A DNA stretch of 64,000 nucleotides from Acidianus hospitalis (GCA_046533895.1 JAWDOK010000003.1:62001-126000), one strand, 5' to 3'. Positions 38,907 to 48,590 are shown, numbered from the stretch's first letter. Program-made: numbers and translations. Notes: a model not told the origin generated them from the sequence alone.

Positions 38907-41103
38907 TCTATTACAAAATTTTTACGATGCAAAGATTGGATATTATAGGCATTTAGCCATAATTTTAGGTAAAAATTATCTAGATAATACTATAGAGTTA
39001 ATCAAAACTTACCTGCAAGTTAATAATAACCCTAAAATAGCATATGCTTTTCACCCTTGGGTTAATGGAAGCAAAGATAGATTATCTACTCTTAAAGAGG
39101 CAATAATGACTAACGAGATCGTTGACATAGATTATTCGTCTTCAGAAAAGTACCTAGGTGAAAGCTTTGATTTAACAATCCTAGATGCAGTTGACGATTT
39201 TAGACCAAATTATATCTCAAGGCTAGTAGATTTAACTAGAGGTGGAGGTTTAGTAATAATTTACTCTGACGATATTTCAGATATTAATAAATTATATAAA
39301 TTTTCGCTGACTAGAAATGGAATTGTAAAGAATTTATTTGAAAATAGATTCATAAAAATGGCTATAAACTCTAGGGGAATAATTCTTGTTAATGATAATG
39401 ATATTAAGTTTAAACCTTTCTCCTCATCAGAGGTCTCAAAGCCTCATAAGAAAAGTTATGATAAAACAATCCCTAAAAGTTTGTACGACTTATGTTTAAC
39501 TGACGATCAAGTTAAACTAATAAGGGAATTTGATTTTGTTTTAGAAAAAGGTAAAAGAATTCTTATAGTTACAGCTCCTAGAGGTAGGGGAAAGAGTGCA
39601 GGAGTAGGACTTGCACTATCCTTTTATGTAAAAAGGACATTATCTAAGCCTACTAACGTCATAATCACATCTCCTTCTTATTATTCATCACAAGCAATAA
39701 TACAATTTCTTGAAGAAGGATTAAGAGCTTTAAAAATTAGGTATAAGAAAAAAATATCCAAAGAAGGAAAAATCATGAAAATATCAGCAGGAGAAGTTAA
39801 TATAAAATGGACTTCTCCAGATTTGGCCAAAGATGAAAATGGAGATTTGATAATAGTTGACGAAGCAGCCGCTTTAGGAATAGATAACTTAGAATATATA
39901 AGAAATTCATGGGATAAGATAGTCTTTATCAGTACTATTCAAGGCTATGAGGGATCTGGAAAGGCATTCATGAAATACATAAATTCTCTAGATAACTCTC
40001 AGATAGTAAAGTTAGATTATCCAATTAGGTATGCAAAAGGAGATCCTGTAGAGAAATTCATCTATAATGTAATGCTTTTAGACGCAGAACCAGAAGTTTA
40101 TAGAAACAATATTCAATTCATGGAAATTACTCAGGAAGATTTATTCTCTAATGAAGAATTATTAAGGCAAATTTATGGAATACTAGTTTCGGCACATTAT
40201 AGAAATTCTCCAGACGATTTAATGTTCCTTGGAGACATGGCTTTTCAGAGGATTTTCACCATAGGCTATAATGCTGTTGCAGAAATCGTAGAAGAAGGAG
40301 AATTAGATGAAACTACAGAAGATCATATACTTAACGGGGAGGAAAATGAAGGAAATTTAACACCTCACAGAATTATAAAATACATGAGAATAAGAAATTT
40401 TGGAAAATTAAAAGGATGGAGAATAATGAGAATAGCAGTAACTCCAGAATTACAAAATCAAGGCCTTGGAACCAAACTTTTATCTAATGTAGAAAAAATT
40501 GCCCTAAAAAATAATATTGATTGGATAGGCTCTTCATTCGTTGCTGATTATAAAGTTCTAAATTTTTGGATAAAAAATGGATTTAAACCTGTTTATCTTG
40601 CATCCAGAAAAAATGAAGGATTAGGAGGATATTCAGTGATTGTAATGAAGGCTTTAACTAAGAGGGCAGAAAAGTTTCTAGTCGAGTTAGGAAAATTATT
40701 GAAAGATAAAATTCTTAGAACATCGCATCAAGTTTACTTTAACGTTAATCCTAGAATTTTGGCAAAAATCCTGACTAATATAGAGTTTAAAAAAGAAATC
40801 GAAATTGATGACACTTATATCGGTAAAATCTATGCATATTTGAACGGAAAAATACCTTATAATTCTGCCTCAGAAGCTATACATGCTATTGCTGAAAAAT
40901 ATTTTTACGACTTAAGTTTTAAATTAGACGAGGAAGAAGTTTCGGCAATAATAGCAAGAACTTTTCAAGGAAAGAGCTGGTCTCATTCGGCAAAAATGTT
41001 GGGTGTAAATAATCAAGAAGCTGAAAATCTGCTCAGGAGAGGAATTGAAAAGATAGTTAAAAAATATTATGGACAAGAAGAAAAGGATTACATAGAGCTT
41101 TAA
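38878..41103 (+). CDS. tmcA: tRNA(Met) cytidine acetyltransferase
   Basis: A 741-residue enzyme that acetylates cytidine in tRNA, and in archaea also in rRNA, using ATP and acetyl-CoA. An N-terminal DUF1726-like part is followed by a RecD-like helicase domain with the P-loop APRGRGKSAG and the Walker B IIVDEAAAL. A GNAT domain with TPELQNQGLGTKLL binds acetyl-CoA. The C-terminal tRNA-binding tail is present. The length fits the archaeal TmcA/Nat10 family. Confidence 0.94.
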   Translation: MRNQYMKFNNLLQNFYDAKIGYYRHLAIILGKNYLDNTIELIKTYLQVNNNPKIAYAFHPWVNGSKDRLSTLKEAIMTNEIVDIDYSSSEKYLGESFDLTILDAVDDFRPNYISRLVDLTRGGGLVIIYSDDISDINKLYKFSLTRNGIVKNLFENRFIKMAINSRGIILVNDNDIKFKPFSSSEVSKPHKKSYDKTIPKSLYDLCLTDDQVKLIREFDFVLEKGKRILIVTAPRGRGKSAGVGLALSFYVKRTLSKPTNVIITSPSYYSSQAIIQFLEEGLRALKIRYKKKISKEGKIMKISAGEVNIKWTSPDLAKDENGDLIIVDEAAALGIDNLEYIRNSWDKIVFISTIQGYEGSGKAFMKYINSLDNSQIVKLDYPIRYAKGDPVEKFIYNVMLLDAEPEVYRNNIQFMEITQEDLFSNEELLRQIYGILVSAHYRNSPDDLMFLGDMAFQRIFTIGYNAVAEIVEEGELDETTEDHILNGEENEGNLTPHRIIKYMRIRNFGKLKGWRIMRIAVTPELQNQGLGTKLLSNVEKIALKNNIDWIGSSFVADYKVLNFWIKNGFKPVYLASRKNEGLGGYSVIVMKALTKRAEKFLVELGKLLKDKILRTSHQVYFNVNPRILAKILTNIEFKKEIEIDDTYIGKIYAYLNGKIPYNSASEAIHAIAEKYFYDLSFKLDEEEVSAIIARTFQGKSWSHSAKMLGVNNQEAENLLRRGIEKIVKKYYGQEEKDYIEL

Positions 41104-41208
41104 CTTTAACGCAGTTTAAACTTCATTTGTATAGAATATAATCAAAATATAACTTGCTTAAATTTAAGGAAACATTTTTAAACTATATAGTTTCTATAGT
41201 TTACTGCA

Positions 41209-42369
41209 ATGAGCTCACAAAGGGATTTCTTATATATGGCTATAACTTTGGCTTTAATTACAATCACCTCAAGAGCCACAAATAACATGGTGACAACAAC
41301 ATTAGCACCCCTAGGAAAATATGTGTTTGGATTCACTAATGTAGTGGCAGGATTGCTAGAAGCGTTAATATATATGAGCACATTCATATCAACGTCTTAC
41401 CTAAATCCTAGAATGAATGCTAGAGTAAGGAGAAATGCGTTCATAGCGTCAAATTTGGCTATTGCCATAATTTTAGTTTTATATTATTTCTCTAATGCAG
41501 AATTAATATGGCTAATAACCCCTCTAGCAGGAATCTCTTTTGGATTAATATTACCTAATTTAATAACATCTGCCTCACTAGTTGAAGATAAAAAGACTGC
41601 AGAGAGGCTTCTAGGATTATATTCAACAAGCTTGAGCATAAGCTTGATTATAGGACCTTCATTAGAAACTTACATTCTTCACTTAACTGGAAGTTATAAA
41701 ATGGTATTTCTAGCTTTTACGCCTTTAGCACTAATAGGTGCAGGAATAGCGTGGACCATAAAATTCCCTAATGTTAAGAGAGAAAAATATGGGCTATCAG
41801 CACTAAAGAATAAAGGATTCATAACCTCTGTACTTTCTATTACAACTTATAATGTTCCATTCGCAGCATTTACAGCATTCTTAACAATTTATGCAATAGA
41901 AAAATTTCACGTAAGTTCTGCAATAGGTTACTCTTCATATATTCCATTCTTTGCCTTATCATTCTTAACCAGAAGCTTTATGACTATTAGACCTTTTAAT
42001 TCGCTTAAATATCCTCTAATGATTTCCATAATAATTACTGCATTTGGGCTAGGATTTATGATATTTGCGCCTAGCTTCACGTCATTCTTAATAATGATGG
42101 CTCTACTTGGTATTCCTCACGGCTCAATATTTCCAATGTCAACAGTAATGATAGCTAGAGCTACAACGCAAGAAGAAAGAAATGCTGTTAACTCATATTT
42201 CTTAGCATATAATAACATTTTATTTACGAGCGTACCTGCAATAATAGGATTCTTATCGGAGTTCATAGGATTAGGATATTCAATGCTCTTATTAGAAATT
42301 CCAGTAATAGTTTCGGCTGTCATCTTCTTCGTTAAGTATTGGTCAGACCCTATTATTAATAGAAGATAA
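41209..42369 (+). CDS. MFS transporter
   Basis: A 386-residue membrane protein with about twelve helices in two halves and a cytoplasmic loop after helix six (KFPNVKREKYG). It lacks the sugar-porter signature; the substrate is unknown. A TATA-like stretch (41168-41192) lies upstream. The 3' end overlaps the convergent hypothetical gene by 27 bases. Confidence 0.85.
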   Translation: MSSQRDFLYMAITLALITITSRATNNMVTTTLAPLGKYVFGFTNVVAGLLEALIYMSTFISTSYLNPRMNARVRRNAFIASNLAIAIILVLYYFSNAELIWLITPLAGISFGLILPNLITSASLVEDKKTAERLLGLYSTSLSISLIIGPSLETYILHLTGSYKMVFLAFTPLALIGAGIAWTIKFPNVKREKYGLSALKNKGFITSVLSITTYNVPFAAFTAFLTIYAIEKFHVSSAIGYSSYIPFFALSFLTRSFMTIRPFNSLKYPLMISIIITAFGLGFMIFAPSFTSFLIMMALLGIPHGSIFPMSTVMIARATTQEERNAVNSYFLAYNNILFTSVPAIIGFLSEFIGLGYSMLLLEIPVIVSAVIFFVKYWSDPIINRR

Positions 42370-42828
42370 AAGAGATACAAATTCTTTAATTTCATCTAAA
42401 GCTTTTTGCGAATCCTTTTCGCTTCTCCCCATTATAGCTATACTTTCATTTGATATGCAGTAAACTAATTTTGTACTACCGTAATTTCCGCAAATTTTAG
42501 TAAAACCTCTTTTTAAGTTATTTAAATTAACTTCTGCTAACTTGCTATCAATAAAGATTTTCACGTTTTCGCAACAATTAAAAACCTCGTGAGAAGTAGA
42601 AAGAGATAAAAGAAGAAATAGTCGAGCTAGCTTTCTCCTCTCATCGCTAAAAATTAAAGGAATAGATAAGTCCTTAAACTTCAAATAATTCTCCTCAACT
42701 AAAAACGGGAGTTCTACGCAGTCTTCTAATTTTCTCTCGTTGTTAAAGATTATTCTCCCATCCTTAATAAATACTAATTTCCCCATAAAATACAAGAATT
42801 TATATCCTTCTTTCCAACAAATTTTCAA
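42343..42828 (-). CDS. Hypothetical protein, second of a pair
   Basis: A 161-residue protein with no recognised motif. A predicted beta-rich N-terminal part is followed by a mixed region with three cysteines (FNCCENV and TKICGNYG). The ATG at 42826-42828 overlaps the stop of the upstream gene (ATGA), which supports this start over the ATG at 42786. The two genes are likely co-translated. Confidence 0.65.
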   Translation of the reverse strand: MKICWKEGYKFLYFMGKLVFIKDGRIIFNNERKLEDCVELPFLVEENYLKFKDLSIPLIFSDERRKLARLFLLLSLSTSHEVFNCCENVKIFIDSKLAEVNLNNLKRGFTKICGNYGSTKLVYCISNESIAIMGRSEKDSQKALDEIKEFVSLLSSINNRV

Positions 42829-43205
42829 TTTCCATTCAGAAGACGTATTCTCTTCCCATCAAATACGAATATAAGCTCGCCTTTAGATTTTACTTTCCTA
42901 TCGCTTACTAAGATAACAATACTTCTCCCTAGTTCTCTCTTTAGCTTTAACAGGCTTCCCAACTTCAGAGAATCGCCCTTGTCGGAAATAGATTTTAAGT
43001 CCCTTACTAATTCTACAGTTGAGTATGAATCTGAAATCTTAAACACTTCATCGTTACCAAATTCCAAAATCTTACCGTCGTCGACTATGAATGTTATATC
43101 AACGTCCTTAAATTTCCTCAATAGATTATTTATAAATTTAAATAATACAAGATAATCAATATTTGAATTAAGATCAATTGCTACTAACGGCCTCATATCT
43201 AACAT
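42825..43205 (-). CDS. Hypothetical alpha/beta protein, first of a pair
   Basis: A 126-residue protein. RPLVAIDLNSNIDYLV at the N-terminus and GRSIVILVSDRKVKSKG near the end look like strands of a Rossmann-like or von Willebrand A-like fold. However, a proper DxSxS metal site is absent (DLNSN instead), so the assignment is weak. It is coupled to the gene at 42343 by an ATGA overlap. UspA lies divergent 134 bases away. Confidence 0.6.
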   Translation of the reverse strand: MLDMRPLVAIDLNSNIDYLVLFKFINNLLRKFKDVDITFIVDDGKILEFGNDEVFKISDSYSTVELVRDLKSISDKGDSLKLGSLLKLKRELGRSIVILVSDRKVKSKGELIFVFDGKRIRLLNGN

Positions 43206-43339
43206 TACAGATTAATGGTATATATATTTTTGCCATTATCAATCTTTTCAATCGTATACAATTTTATTCTGTAACACGAAGAAATTTTTTCTTCATTCAA
43301 CTTTATATAATGCGTCATCTACATAAGAAATGAGGAAAT

Positions 43340-43765
43340 ATGTTTAAACATGTGTTAGTAGCCTATGATGGTTCATCACATGCAAAAAGAGCATTAGAAA
43401 TAGCAATAGATTTAGCAAAGAAATATGAGGCAAAATTAGACATTGTTGAGGTAGTTGATTCAACAGTATTTGCAGGGGCCGGAATAGCTCCAGTACCTGC
43501 AGACGTTATAGAATCAGTCTATAATAGAGCAAAGGCAGATATCGAAGAGGCCAAAAAGAAGTCCAAGGAAGGAGGAGTTGAGGCGGAAGGCGTAATATTA
43601 GAAGGTGATCCAGCAAGTGCAATCCTAGAATATGCCAATAAAAACAACGTCGATTTAATAGTTGCAGGAAGTAGAGGTCTTTCAACTCTAAAGAGAATAT
43701 TCCTAGGCAGTGTCTCAACTAGGCTTGTTCAAGAAGCTAAGATACCAGTAATGGTAGTAAAGTAA
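43340..43765 (+). CDS. Universal stress protein, ATP-binding type
   Basis: A 141-residue UspA-fold protein. LVAYDGSSHAKRAL starts the nucleotide pocket, and GSRGLSTLKRIFLGSVSTRL fits the G-2x-G-9x-G(S/T) ATP-binding signature. It probably forms dimers and responds to stress or starvation; the client is unknown. A TATA-like box (TTTATATAAT, about 43301-43310) lies upstream. Confidence 0.92.
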   Translation: MFKHVLVAYDGSSHAKRALEIAIDLAKKYEAKLDIVEVVDSTVFAGAGIAPVPADVIESVYNRAKADIEEAKKKSKEGGVEAEGVILEGDPASAILEYANKNNVDLIVAGSRGLSTLKRIFLGSVSTRLVQEAKIPVMVVK

Positions 43766-43803
43766 ATTTTTTAATTTTTATATTATAGAACTTTTCGATA
43801 AAA

Positions 43804-45036
43804 ATGAATATTACGATAATAGGTTCTGGACCTGCAGGTATATATTCCGCAATTGCCTCAGCCAAACTAGGGAACAAAGTCAAGCTTGTTGAAAAGAATG
43901 ATAAACTAGGAGGTACTTGCGTACTTCATGGTTGCATTCCATCTAAAGCTATGCTACACCCTCTTTTCTTGAAATATTTTGCAGAAGAGACCGGAAGAGA
44001 GCTTAATTTCTCGTTCAGTGAAATACAGAAAATTGCAAAAAATGCAGTAAATAGGCTTTCTAAAGGAGTAGAGTACATGCTAGAATCTTACGGAATAGAA
44101 GTGATTCACGGAAAAGCTGAATTAAGGAGTGGTAACATACAAGTAGGAGGGCAAACAATTCCCTCAGATAAAATAATAATAGCTACGGGAACAGAAAAAC
44201 CTCAAGTAGAAGGAACTATTGCTTCTGATGATTTACCATACTTAGATAAAGAGTTTTCTAAAGTTCTAGTCGTAGGCGGAGGAGCCGGTGGAGTAGAATA
44301 CGCTTGGTTACTTAAGATGTCAGGGAAAGACGTAAGTATAGTAGAAAAATCTGATAACTTGCTACCATATCTTGACGAGGATTTAAAGAAAGCCGTTACA
44401 GCCTACTTCAAGAAAATAGGAATCAAACTCTATCTGTCTTCTGAGATCACTTTAGGCGATAAACCACGTATTGGAAATGAAGAATTACCACAGTATGACA
44501 TTATACTTTATACATTTGGAAGAAAGCCTGCATTAGATGGATTCGAAGAATTACCGCATGAAAAGTGGATTAAAGTAGATAAAAGAATGTATACTGGAGT
44601 AAATAATATCTATGCCGCAGGCGATATAACTGGTACTTTTACTGCTCATGAAGCAATTCACGAAGGATTTGTAGCAGGATTAAATGCATCAGGAATAGAA
44701 AAATACTATAAGCCAGAAGCCGTACCAAAAGTAATTTACACAGAACCTCAAATAGCGTACGTAGGAAATACAAAAGGCAAATGTGTTAAAATTAACATGG
44801 CAGAAATACCTAGAGCGATAGCTGAAGGATTGACAGAAGGATTTTTGAAAGTATGCGTAGAAGGTAAAAAAATAACTGGCGCAGTAGCTTTTTCTCATGA
44901 CGCTGAAAATATTATTACATTAATTTCAACGTTCATAAATTACGGGATTGAGATAGATAAAGCAATTGACTTTATAGAACCGCACCCATCATATTTAGAG
45001 GCTGTATTTGAAGCTTTACTTAGACTCAACTCGTAA
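43804..45036 (+). CDS. Dihydrolipoamide dehydrogenase-like disulfide oxidoreductase
   Basis: A 410-residue flavoprotein. FAD site GSGPAGIYSA is at 7-16, and the redox pair C39/C44 lies in GGTCVLHGCIPSKAM. A second dinucleotide motif GGGAGGVEYAW and NIYAAGDITGTF follow. The C-terminal dimerisation part has EPHPSYLEA in place of the usual HAHPT, keeping the histidine. It is about 50 residues shorter than bacterial Lpd. It could serve a 2-oxoacid dehydrogenase-like or glycine cleavage system; no partner is next to it. The 3' end overlaps birA by 21 bases. Confidence 0.9.
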   Translation: MNITIIGSGPAGIYSAIASAKLGNKVKLVEKNDKLGGTCVLHGCIPSKAMLHPLFLKYFAEETGRELNFSFSEIQKIAKNAVNRLSKGVEYMLESYGIEVIHGKAELRSGNIQVGGQTIPSDKIIIATGTEKPQVEGTIASDDLPYLDKEFSKVLVVGGGAGGVEYAWLLKMSGKDVSIVEKSDNLLPYLDEDLKKAVTAYFKKIGIKLYLSSEITLGDKPRIGNEELPQYDIILYTFGRKPALDGFEELPHEKWIKVDKRMYTGVNNIYAAGDITGTFTAHEAIHEGFVAGLNASGIEKYYKPEAVPKVIYTEPQIAYVGNTKGKCVKINMAEIPRAIAEGLTEGFLKVCVEGKKITGAVAFSHDAENIITLISTFINYGIEIDKAIDFIEPHPSYLEAVFEALLRLNS

Positions 45037-45708
45037 TACATCCTCAACTTCGAAGATTCCACAGTCAGTAACTAGCCTTCCAAACTTGTCTACAAATAAG
45101 GCAGTACATTCAACTTTTGTTTCGTCTTTTCTAGTTATAACTACTTTTTTATCTTTTATAGATAGATAATTATTAATTTTACCTACAATTTCTTCAAAAT
45201 CTTCCTTAAGAGTAAGATAATAGTCCATCTTTGATATTACATTATTAAGCAATTCGTCATTATTAACTTCCTTCCCTGTCTCCAATAAAATTGAAGTGGC
45301 TTTAATGTCCGGAGGAAATTCCTTAACGTTAGTATTTATACCCACACCTATAAATAGATCTGTAGCATCGCCAGCATATATTGCCTCAATTAAAATTCCA
45401 GAAACTTTCTTGTCATTAACAACTACGTCATTAGGCCAACGTATTTTTGCATCAAAAAATGAGGAAAGAGTTTCCCTCACTGCTAAAGACGCTTTAAGTG
45501 TAGCTACTGGAATTTCTTCCGCATTAAAATTCTTCTTTACATAAGTAAACCATAATCCTCCTTTAGGGGAATACCAAGCTCTTTTATACCTACCTCTAGC
45601 TTTAGTTTGCTCTTCAGCAATTACTAAAAAATCTTCATAAAGCATTGAAGAAATAGCTTCTGCAAAATCTTGTGTTGATGTTACTTTACTTAACTTAAAT
45701 TTCAACAT
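45016..45708 (-). CDS. birA: Biotin-[acetyl-CoA-carboxylase] ligase
   Basis: The enzyme activates biotin as biotinyl-AMP and attaches it to a carboxylase carrier lysine. ARGRYKRAWYSPKGGLWFTY is the biotin-binding loop, and RWPNDVVVNDKKVSGILIE is the conserved catalytic region with its lysine. There is no N-terminal DNA-binding domain, as in other small crenarchaeal BirA proteins. Biotin carboxylation is needed for acetyl-/propionyl-CoA carboxylase in the autotrophic cycle of Sulfolobales. It overlaps the sua5 gene by 14 bases. Confidence 0.92.
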   Translation of the reverse strand: MLKFKLSKVTSTQDFAEAISSMLYEDFLVIAEEQTKARGRYKRAWYSPKGGLWFTYVKKNFNAEEIPVATLKASLAVRETLSSFFDAKIRWPNDVVVNDKKVSGILIEAIYAGDATDLFIGVGINTNVKEFPPDIKATSILLETGKEVNNDELLNNVISKMDYYLTLKEDFEEIVGKINNYLSIKDKKVVITRKDETKVECTALFVDKFGRLVTDCGIFEVEDVLRVESK

Positions 45709-46750
45709 ATTTTTTCACATCATCTAAAGTTTTGATTATTGAGAAACCAGAGGCCTTTCTAGCTCTATTCATTATTGCGAAACCTATTCCTTTTTCCGGT
45801 ATTCCTTCCATAACACCCATATCAACGTCTAATCTATCCAGCTTTCTAAATGAGTCAAATAGATTCTTTGCAATCTCGTAAAGGTTTTCCCTACTACCTA
45901 GAATTATTCTTGGCTCTTCAAAATCCTTAAAGTCCTCAGTAGTACAAAGTACAGCAACCTTATACTTACTTCTAAGTAATTTTACAACATCCTTAAATAT
46001 TGAATAATTCTCCACTAAAAGAAGCTTTTTACTAGGCGCATAATGCCTATACTTCATTCCAGGGGCTAATGCAACTGTAAATTCCCCACCTTTTATTAGT
46101 TGTTCTGGAATAACTATTTCTGGTAAAAATTGATGCAACTCTTCTAGCGTAAATGGACCTGGCCTCAAAAGTACTGGTGGATTAACGGTCATATTTATAA
46201 TAGTAGATTCTACGCCGAAGAAAGTGTCTCCACCATCAATTATAACGTCAACCTTTCCGTTTAAATCTGCTATTACATGCTCGGCTTTAGTAGGACTTGG
46301 TTTAGTAGCTAGATTAGCACTTGGGGCAGCTATTGGTACACCACTCTCCCTTATTAGTTGTAACGCTATTGGGTGAGCGGGCATTCTTACTGCAACAGTA
46401 TCAAGTCCTCCAGTTGTTTCCTTAGGAACCTTGTCAGTTTTCTTTAATATAAACGTTAAAGGACCGGGCCAAACTTTTTGAGCCATATCTAAGACAATAT
46501 CTGGAATGTCTTTTGCCACATCAAATAATTGGTTAAGATCTGCTATGTGAACAATTAACGGATTATCCATAGGCCTATTTTTAGCCTTAAAAACTTTTAT
46601 CGCGGCCTCAGGATTATATGCATCACCGCCTAAACCGTAAACTGTTTCAGTTGGAAAAGCTACTATTCCGCCCAGCTTTATGTATTTTGCAGCTTCCCTT
46701 ATTTTATCTATCTCTGGATTTAGTGGATCTACTTTAAGTATTAGAGTCAT
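45695..46750 (-). CDS. sua5: Threonylcarbamoyl-AMP synthase, Sua5 type
   Basis: A 351-residue enzyme making threonylcarbamoyl-AMP for tRNA t6A. The YrdC domain has IVAFPTETVYGLGGDA, KNRPMDNPLIVHI and VAVRMPAHP in order, followed by APSANLATKPSPT. The C-terminal Sua5 domain begins after the linker APGMKYRHYAPSKKLLLVE. It is co-transcribed with birA. Confidence 0.95.
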   Translation of the reverse strand: MTLILKVDPLNPEIDKIREAAKYIKLGGIVAFPTETVYGLGGDAYNPEAAIKVFKAKNRPMDNPLIVHIADLNQLFDVAKDIPDIVLDMAQKVWPGPLTFILKKTDKVPKETTGGLDTVAVRMPAHPIALQLIRESGVPIAAPSANLATKPSPTKAEHVIADLNGKVDVIIDGGDTFFGVESTIINMTVNPPVLLRPGPFTLEELHQFLPEIVIPEQLIKGGEFTVALAPGMKYRHYAPSKKLLLVENYSIFKDVVKLLRSKYKVAVLCTTEDFKDFEEPRIILGSRENLYEIAKNLFDSFRKLDRLDVDMGVMEGIPEKGIGFAIMNRARKASGFSIIKTLDDVKKYVEI

Positions 46751-46822
46751 TCCAAAGACTCTTCTAGTTTAAAGAATTTTATAGTTATTCAAACTTTTAA
46801 CCTTTCTAAACGATCTTAATAC

Positions 46823-46871
46823 AATGATTTGATGATTAATGAGGTGATCGCTGACGTATGATGAAATCATT
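46823..46871 (+). promoter_or_regulatory. D'-C' box element inside an 8-bp inverted repeat upstream of nuoB
   Basis: AATGATTT (46823-46830) and AAATCATT (46864-46871) are perfect inverted repeats. Between them are UUGAUGA (C-like, 46829-46835), a 15-nt stretch, CUGA (46851-46854), CGU and AUGAUGA (46858-46864), the spacing of a D'-C' motif. A final box D is not seen. The stretch before CUGA contains GAGGUGAUC, complementary to the 16S 3' end. It may be a partial box C/D sRNA, or a Shine-Dalgarno with a five-codon leader ORF (ATG at 46858). Confidence 0.4.
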
Positions 46872-46880
46872 ATAACAAAT

Positions 46881-46888
46881 TTATATAA
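46881..46888 (+). promoter_or_regulatory. TATA box of the nuoB gene
   Basis: TTATATAA is centred about 27 bases before the ATG at 46912, so the message is predicted to be leaderless or nearly so. It lies downstream of the inverted-repeat element, which is therefore outside the nuoB transcript. Confidence 0.55.
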
Positions 46889-46911
46889 ACTGGAAAATGT
46901 AATGTCCAAAT

Positions 46912-47424
46912 ATGACAGATCAAATTCTCCTTACAGGAAATTTAAAAGAAGCTGCTAGAAAAGCTGCACAATGGCTAGCTAATAGAAAGCCTATAAGAGA
47001 TTTAAGGGATTGGGGTACAGCGTTCTCCCTATGGCCTCCTCATTTCACCACAAGTTGTTGCGGAGCTGAATTCGGCGCATTTGCTGCTGCAAGGTTTGAC
47101 GCAGAAAGGTTTGGCATGCTTCCTTTCTCTTCCTCAAGACAATCCAATATTCTAGTCATAGAAGGTACAATGACTAGGAAAATGGCAAGAGCCGCAAGAA
47201 TAGTTTATGAGCAAATGCCAGAGCCAAAATACGTAATGGCCATAGGGGCATGCAGTTTAGAGGGGGGTATTTTCTGGAATTCGTATAATACAGTCTTGCC
47301 ATCAGAAGTAGGAATCCCGGTAGATATTTATGTGCCAGGCTGCCCAATTAGACCAGAGGCAATAGCTAGAGGACTTCTAATGTTACAGAAAAAAATAAGA
47401 CATCAATCAACTATTAAGATGTAA
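46912..47424 (+). CDS. nuoB: NADH:quinone oxidoreductase subunit B
   Basis: The subunit that carries the terminal iron-sulfur cluster N2 of complex I-like enzymes. Ligands are C49 and C50 (SCCGAEF), C114 (GACSLEGG) and C144 (VPGCPIRP). At 170 residues it is normal. No other nuo gene is in the window; the neighbours are sua5 and glycerate kinase, so the gene is isolated here. Whether it belongs to a complete complex encoded elsewhere cannot be told. Confidence 0.94.
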   Translation: MTDQILLTGNLKEAARKAAQWLANRKPIRDLRDWGTAFSLWPPHFTTSCCGAEFGAFAAARFDAERFGMLPFSSSRQSNILVIEGTMTRKMARAARIVYEQMPEPKYVMAIGACSLEGGIFWNSYNTVLPSEVGIPVDIYVPGCPIRPEAIARGLLMLQKKIRHQSTIKM

Positions 47425-48590
47425 ACGTTATTTACATTTGTATAAGTAAGTCCTGTTTTGATTACTGCGGAATACTTCTCTAAGAGTTCATAACTTGAAT
47501 GATTTTTTAGACTTTCCTCAATTTCCTCATAACTTATGTTCATATCTCCTCTAATTACGCAGCCAGCATACTCACTATTTCCATCTATTCCGTCTGTGGC
47601 AATTGCATAAAATTCATAATTTCCTCTAGCTTCTTCTAGAAGCGAAAGGGCTACTTCGCCATTTCTTCCTCCTTTTCCGAATTTCCCAGTTATTGTGACG
47701 TCCGGTTCTCCACCTATTATTATACTACCTTTTTTAAATGGTATGGAATATTGTGAAATTGATTTATATATTGATGCAATAAATTTACCTAGATCTTTTG
47801 CCTCTCCAACTACTTGGGAAGTAAGAATAAGCGGATTATAAAGATGAGAAGAAATCTTCTTTAATACGTCCATGTTATCCAGAATAATATAATTATCAGC
47901 ATTAACTTCTTTGGGCGTTTCTATTAAGTACCTAGAGTACTCTGGAAGACCTATATCTTCAAGAATTTCCTTGGCATCATTAACTGTGCTTTTATCTGCT
48001 ACAGTATACCCGCTACCTATACTTCCTAAATCGTTGCCTGGAACATCGCTTACAATAAGAGTCAAAACTTTGGCTTTAGAAAGTCTTGCTAAAGAACCTC
48101 CTTTAAGCCTCGATAAGTGCTTTCTCACTATATTAATTTTTGTTATCTCCAAACCAGATTTTATCAACCTATCGTTAATTTTTCTATATTCTTCTAGAGG
48201 AATGACCGGATCTTCTAGTAGTGCTGACGCTCCTCCAGAAAGTAAGAAAATTAAAATATCATAATCTTCTGTTGTAAGCATTTCCTTTACTCTTTTCCCA
48301 GCTTTTAGGCTGAACTCGTCAACCTGAGGATGACCTGCTTCTATGACGTTCTTTAAAGGCAAATTAGACCCATGAGGGGTTATAACCACATAGTCCACGG
48401 GCTCTATTCTATCCAAAAAGAATTTAGCCATTTTATAAGAAGCTTTTCCAACTGCTATCATAAGAGGTTTAGAAAATTTGTATTCCTTACCTTGTACTAT
48501 TATCTTACCATTTTCGACTTTCACTTTTTCCATAAGTGCATTATATGGGTTTGCGTATTCTAGAATCTTATCTACAATAGAGAAATCCAT
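47403..48590 (-). CDS. Glycerate 2-kinase (MOFRL type)
   Basis: The kinase converts D-glycerate to 2-phosphoglycerate, the entry of the non-phosphorylative Entner-Doudoroff branch used by Sulfolobales. MIAVGKASYKMA near residue 46, LLSGGASALLEDP, VSDVPGNDLGSIGSG and GKGGRNGEVALSLL are the family motifs in order. At 395 residues it is normal. Its 3' end overlaps nuoB by 22 bases on the other strand. Confidence 0.93.
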   Translation of the reverse strand: MDFSIVDKILEYANPYNALMEKVKVENGKIIVQGKEYKFSKPLMIAVGKASYKMAKFFLDRIEPVDYVVITPHGSNLPLKNVIEAGHPQVDEFSLKAGKRVKEMLTTEDYDILIFLLSGGASALLEDPVIPLEEYRKINDRLIKSGLEITKINIVRKHLSRLKGGSLARLSKAKVLTLIVSDVPGNDLGSIGSGYTVADKSTVNDAKEILEDIGLPEYSRYLIETPKEVNADNYIILDNMDVLKKISSHLYNPLILTSQVVGEAKDLGKFIASIYKSISQYSIPFKKGSIIIGGEPDVTITGKFGKGGRNGEVALSLLEEARGNYEFYAIATDGIDGNSEYAGCVIRGDMNISYEEIEESLKNHSSYELLEKYSAVIKTGLTYTNVNNVYILIVD

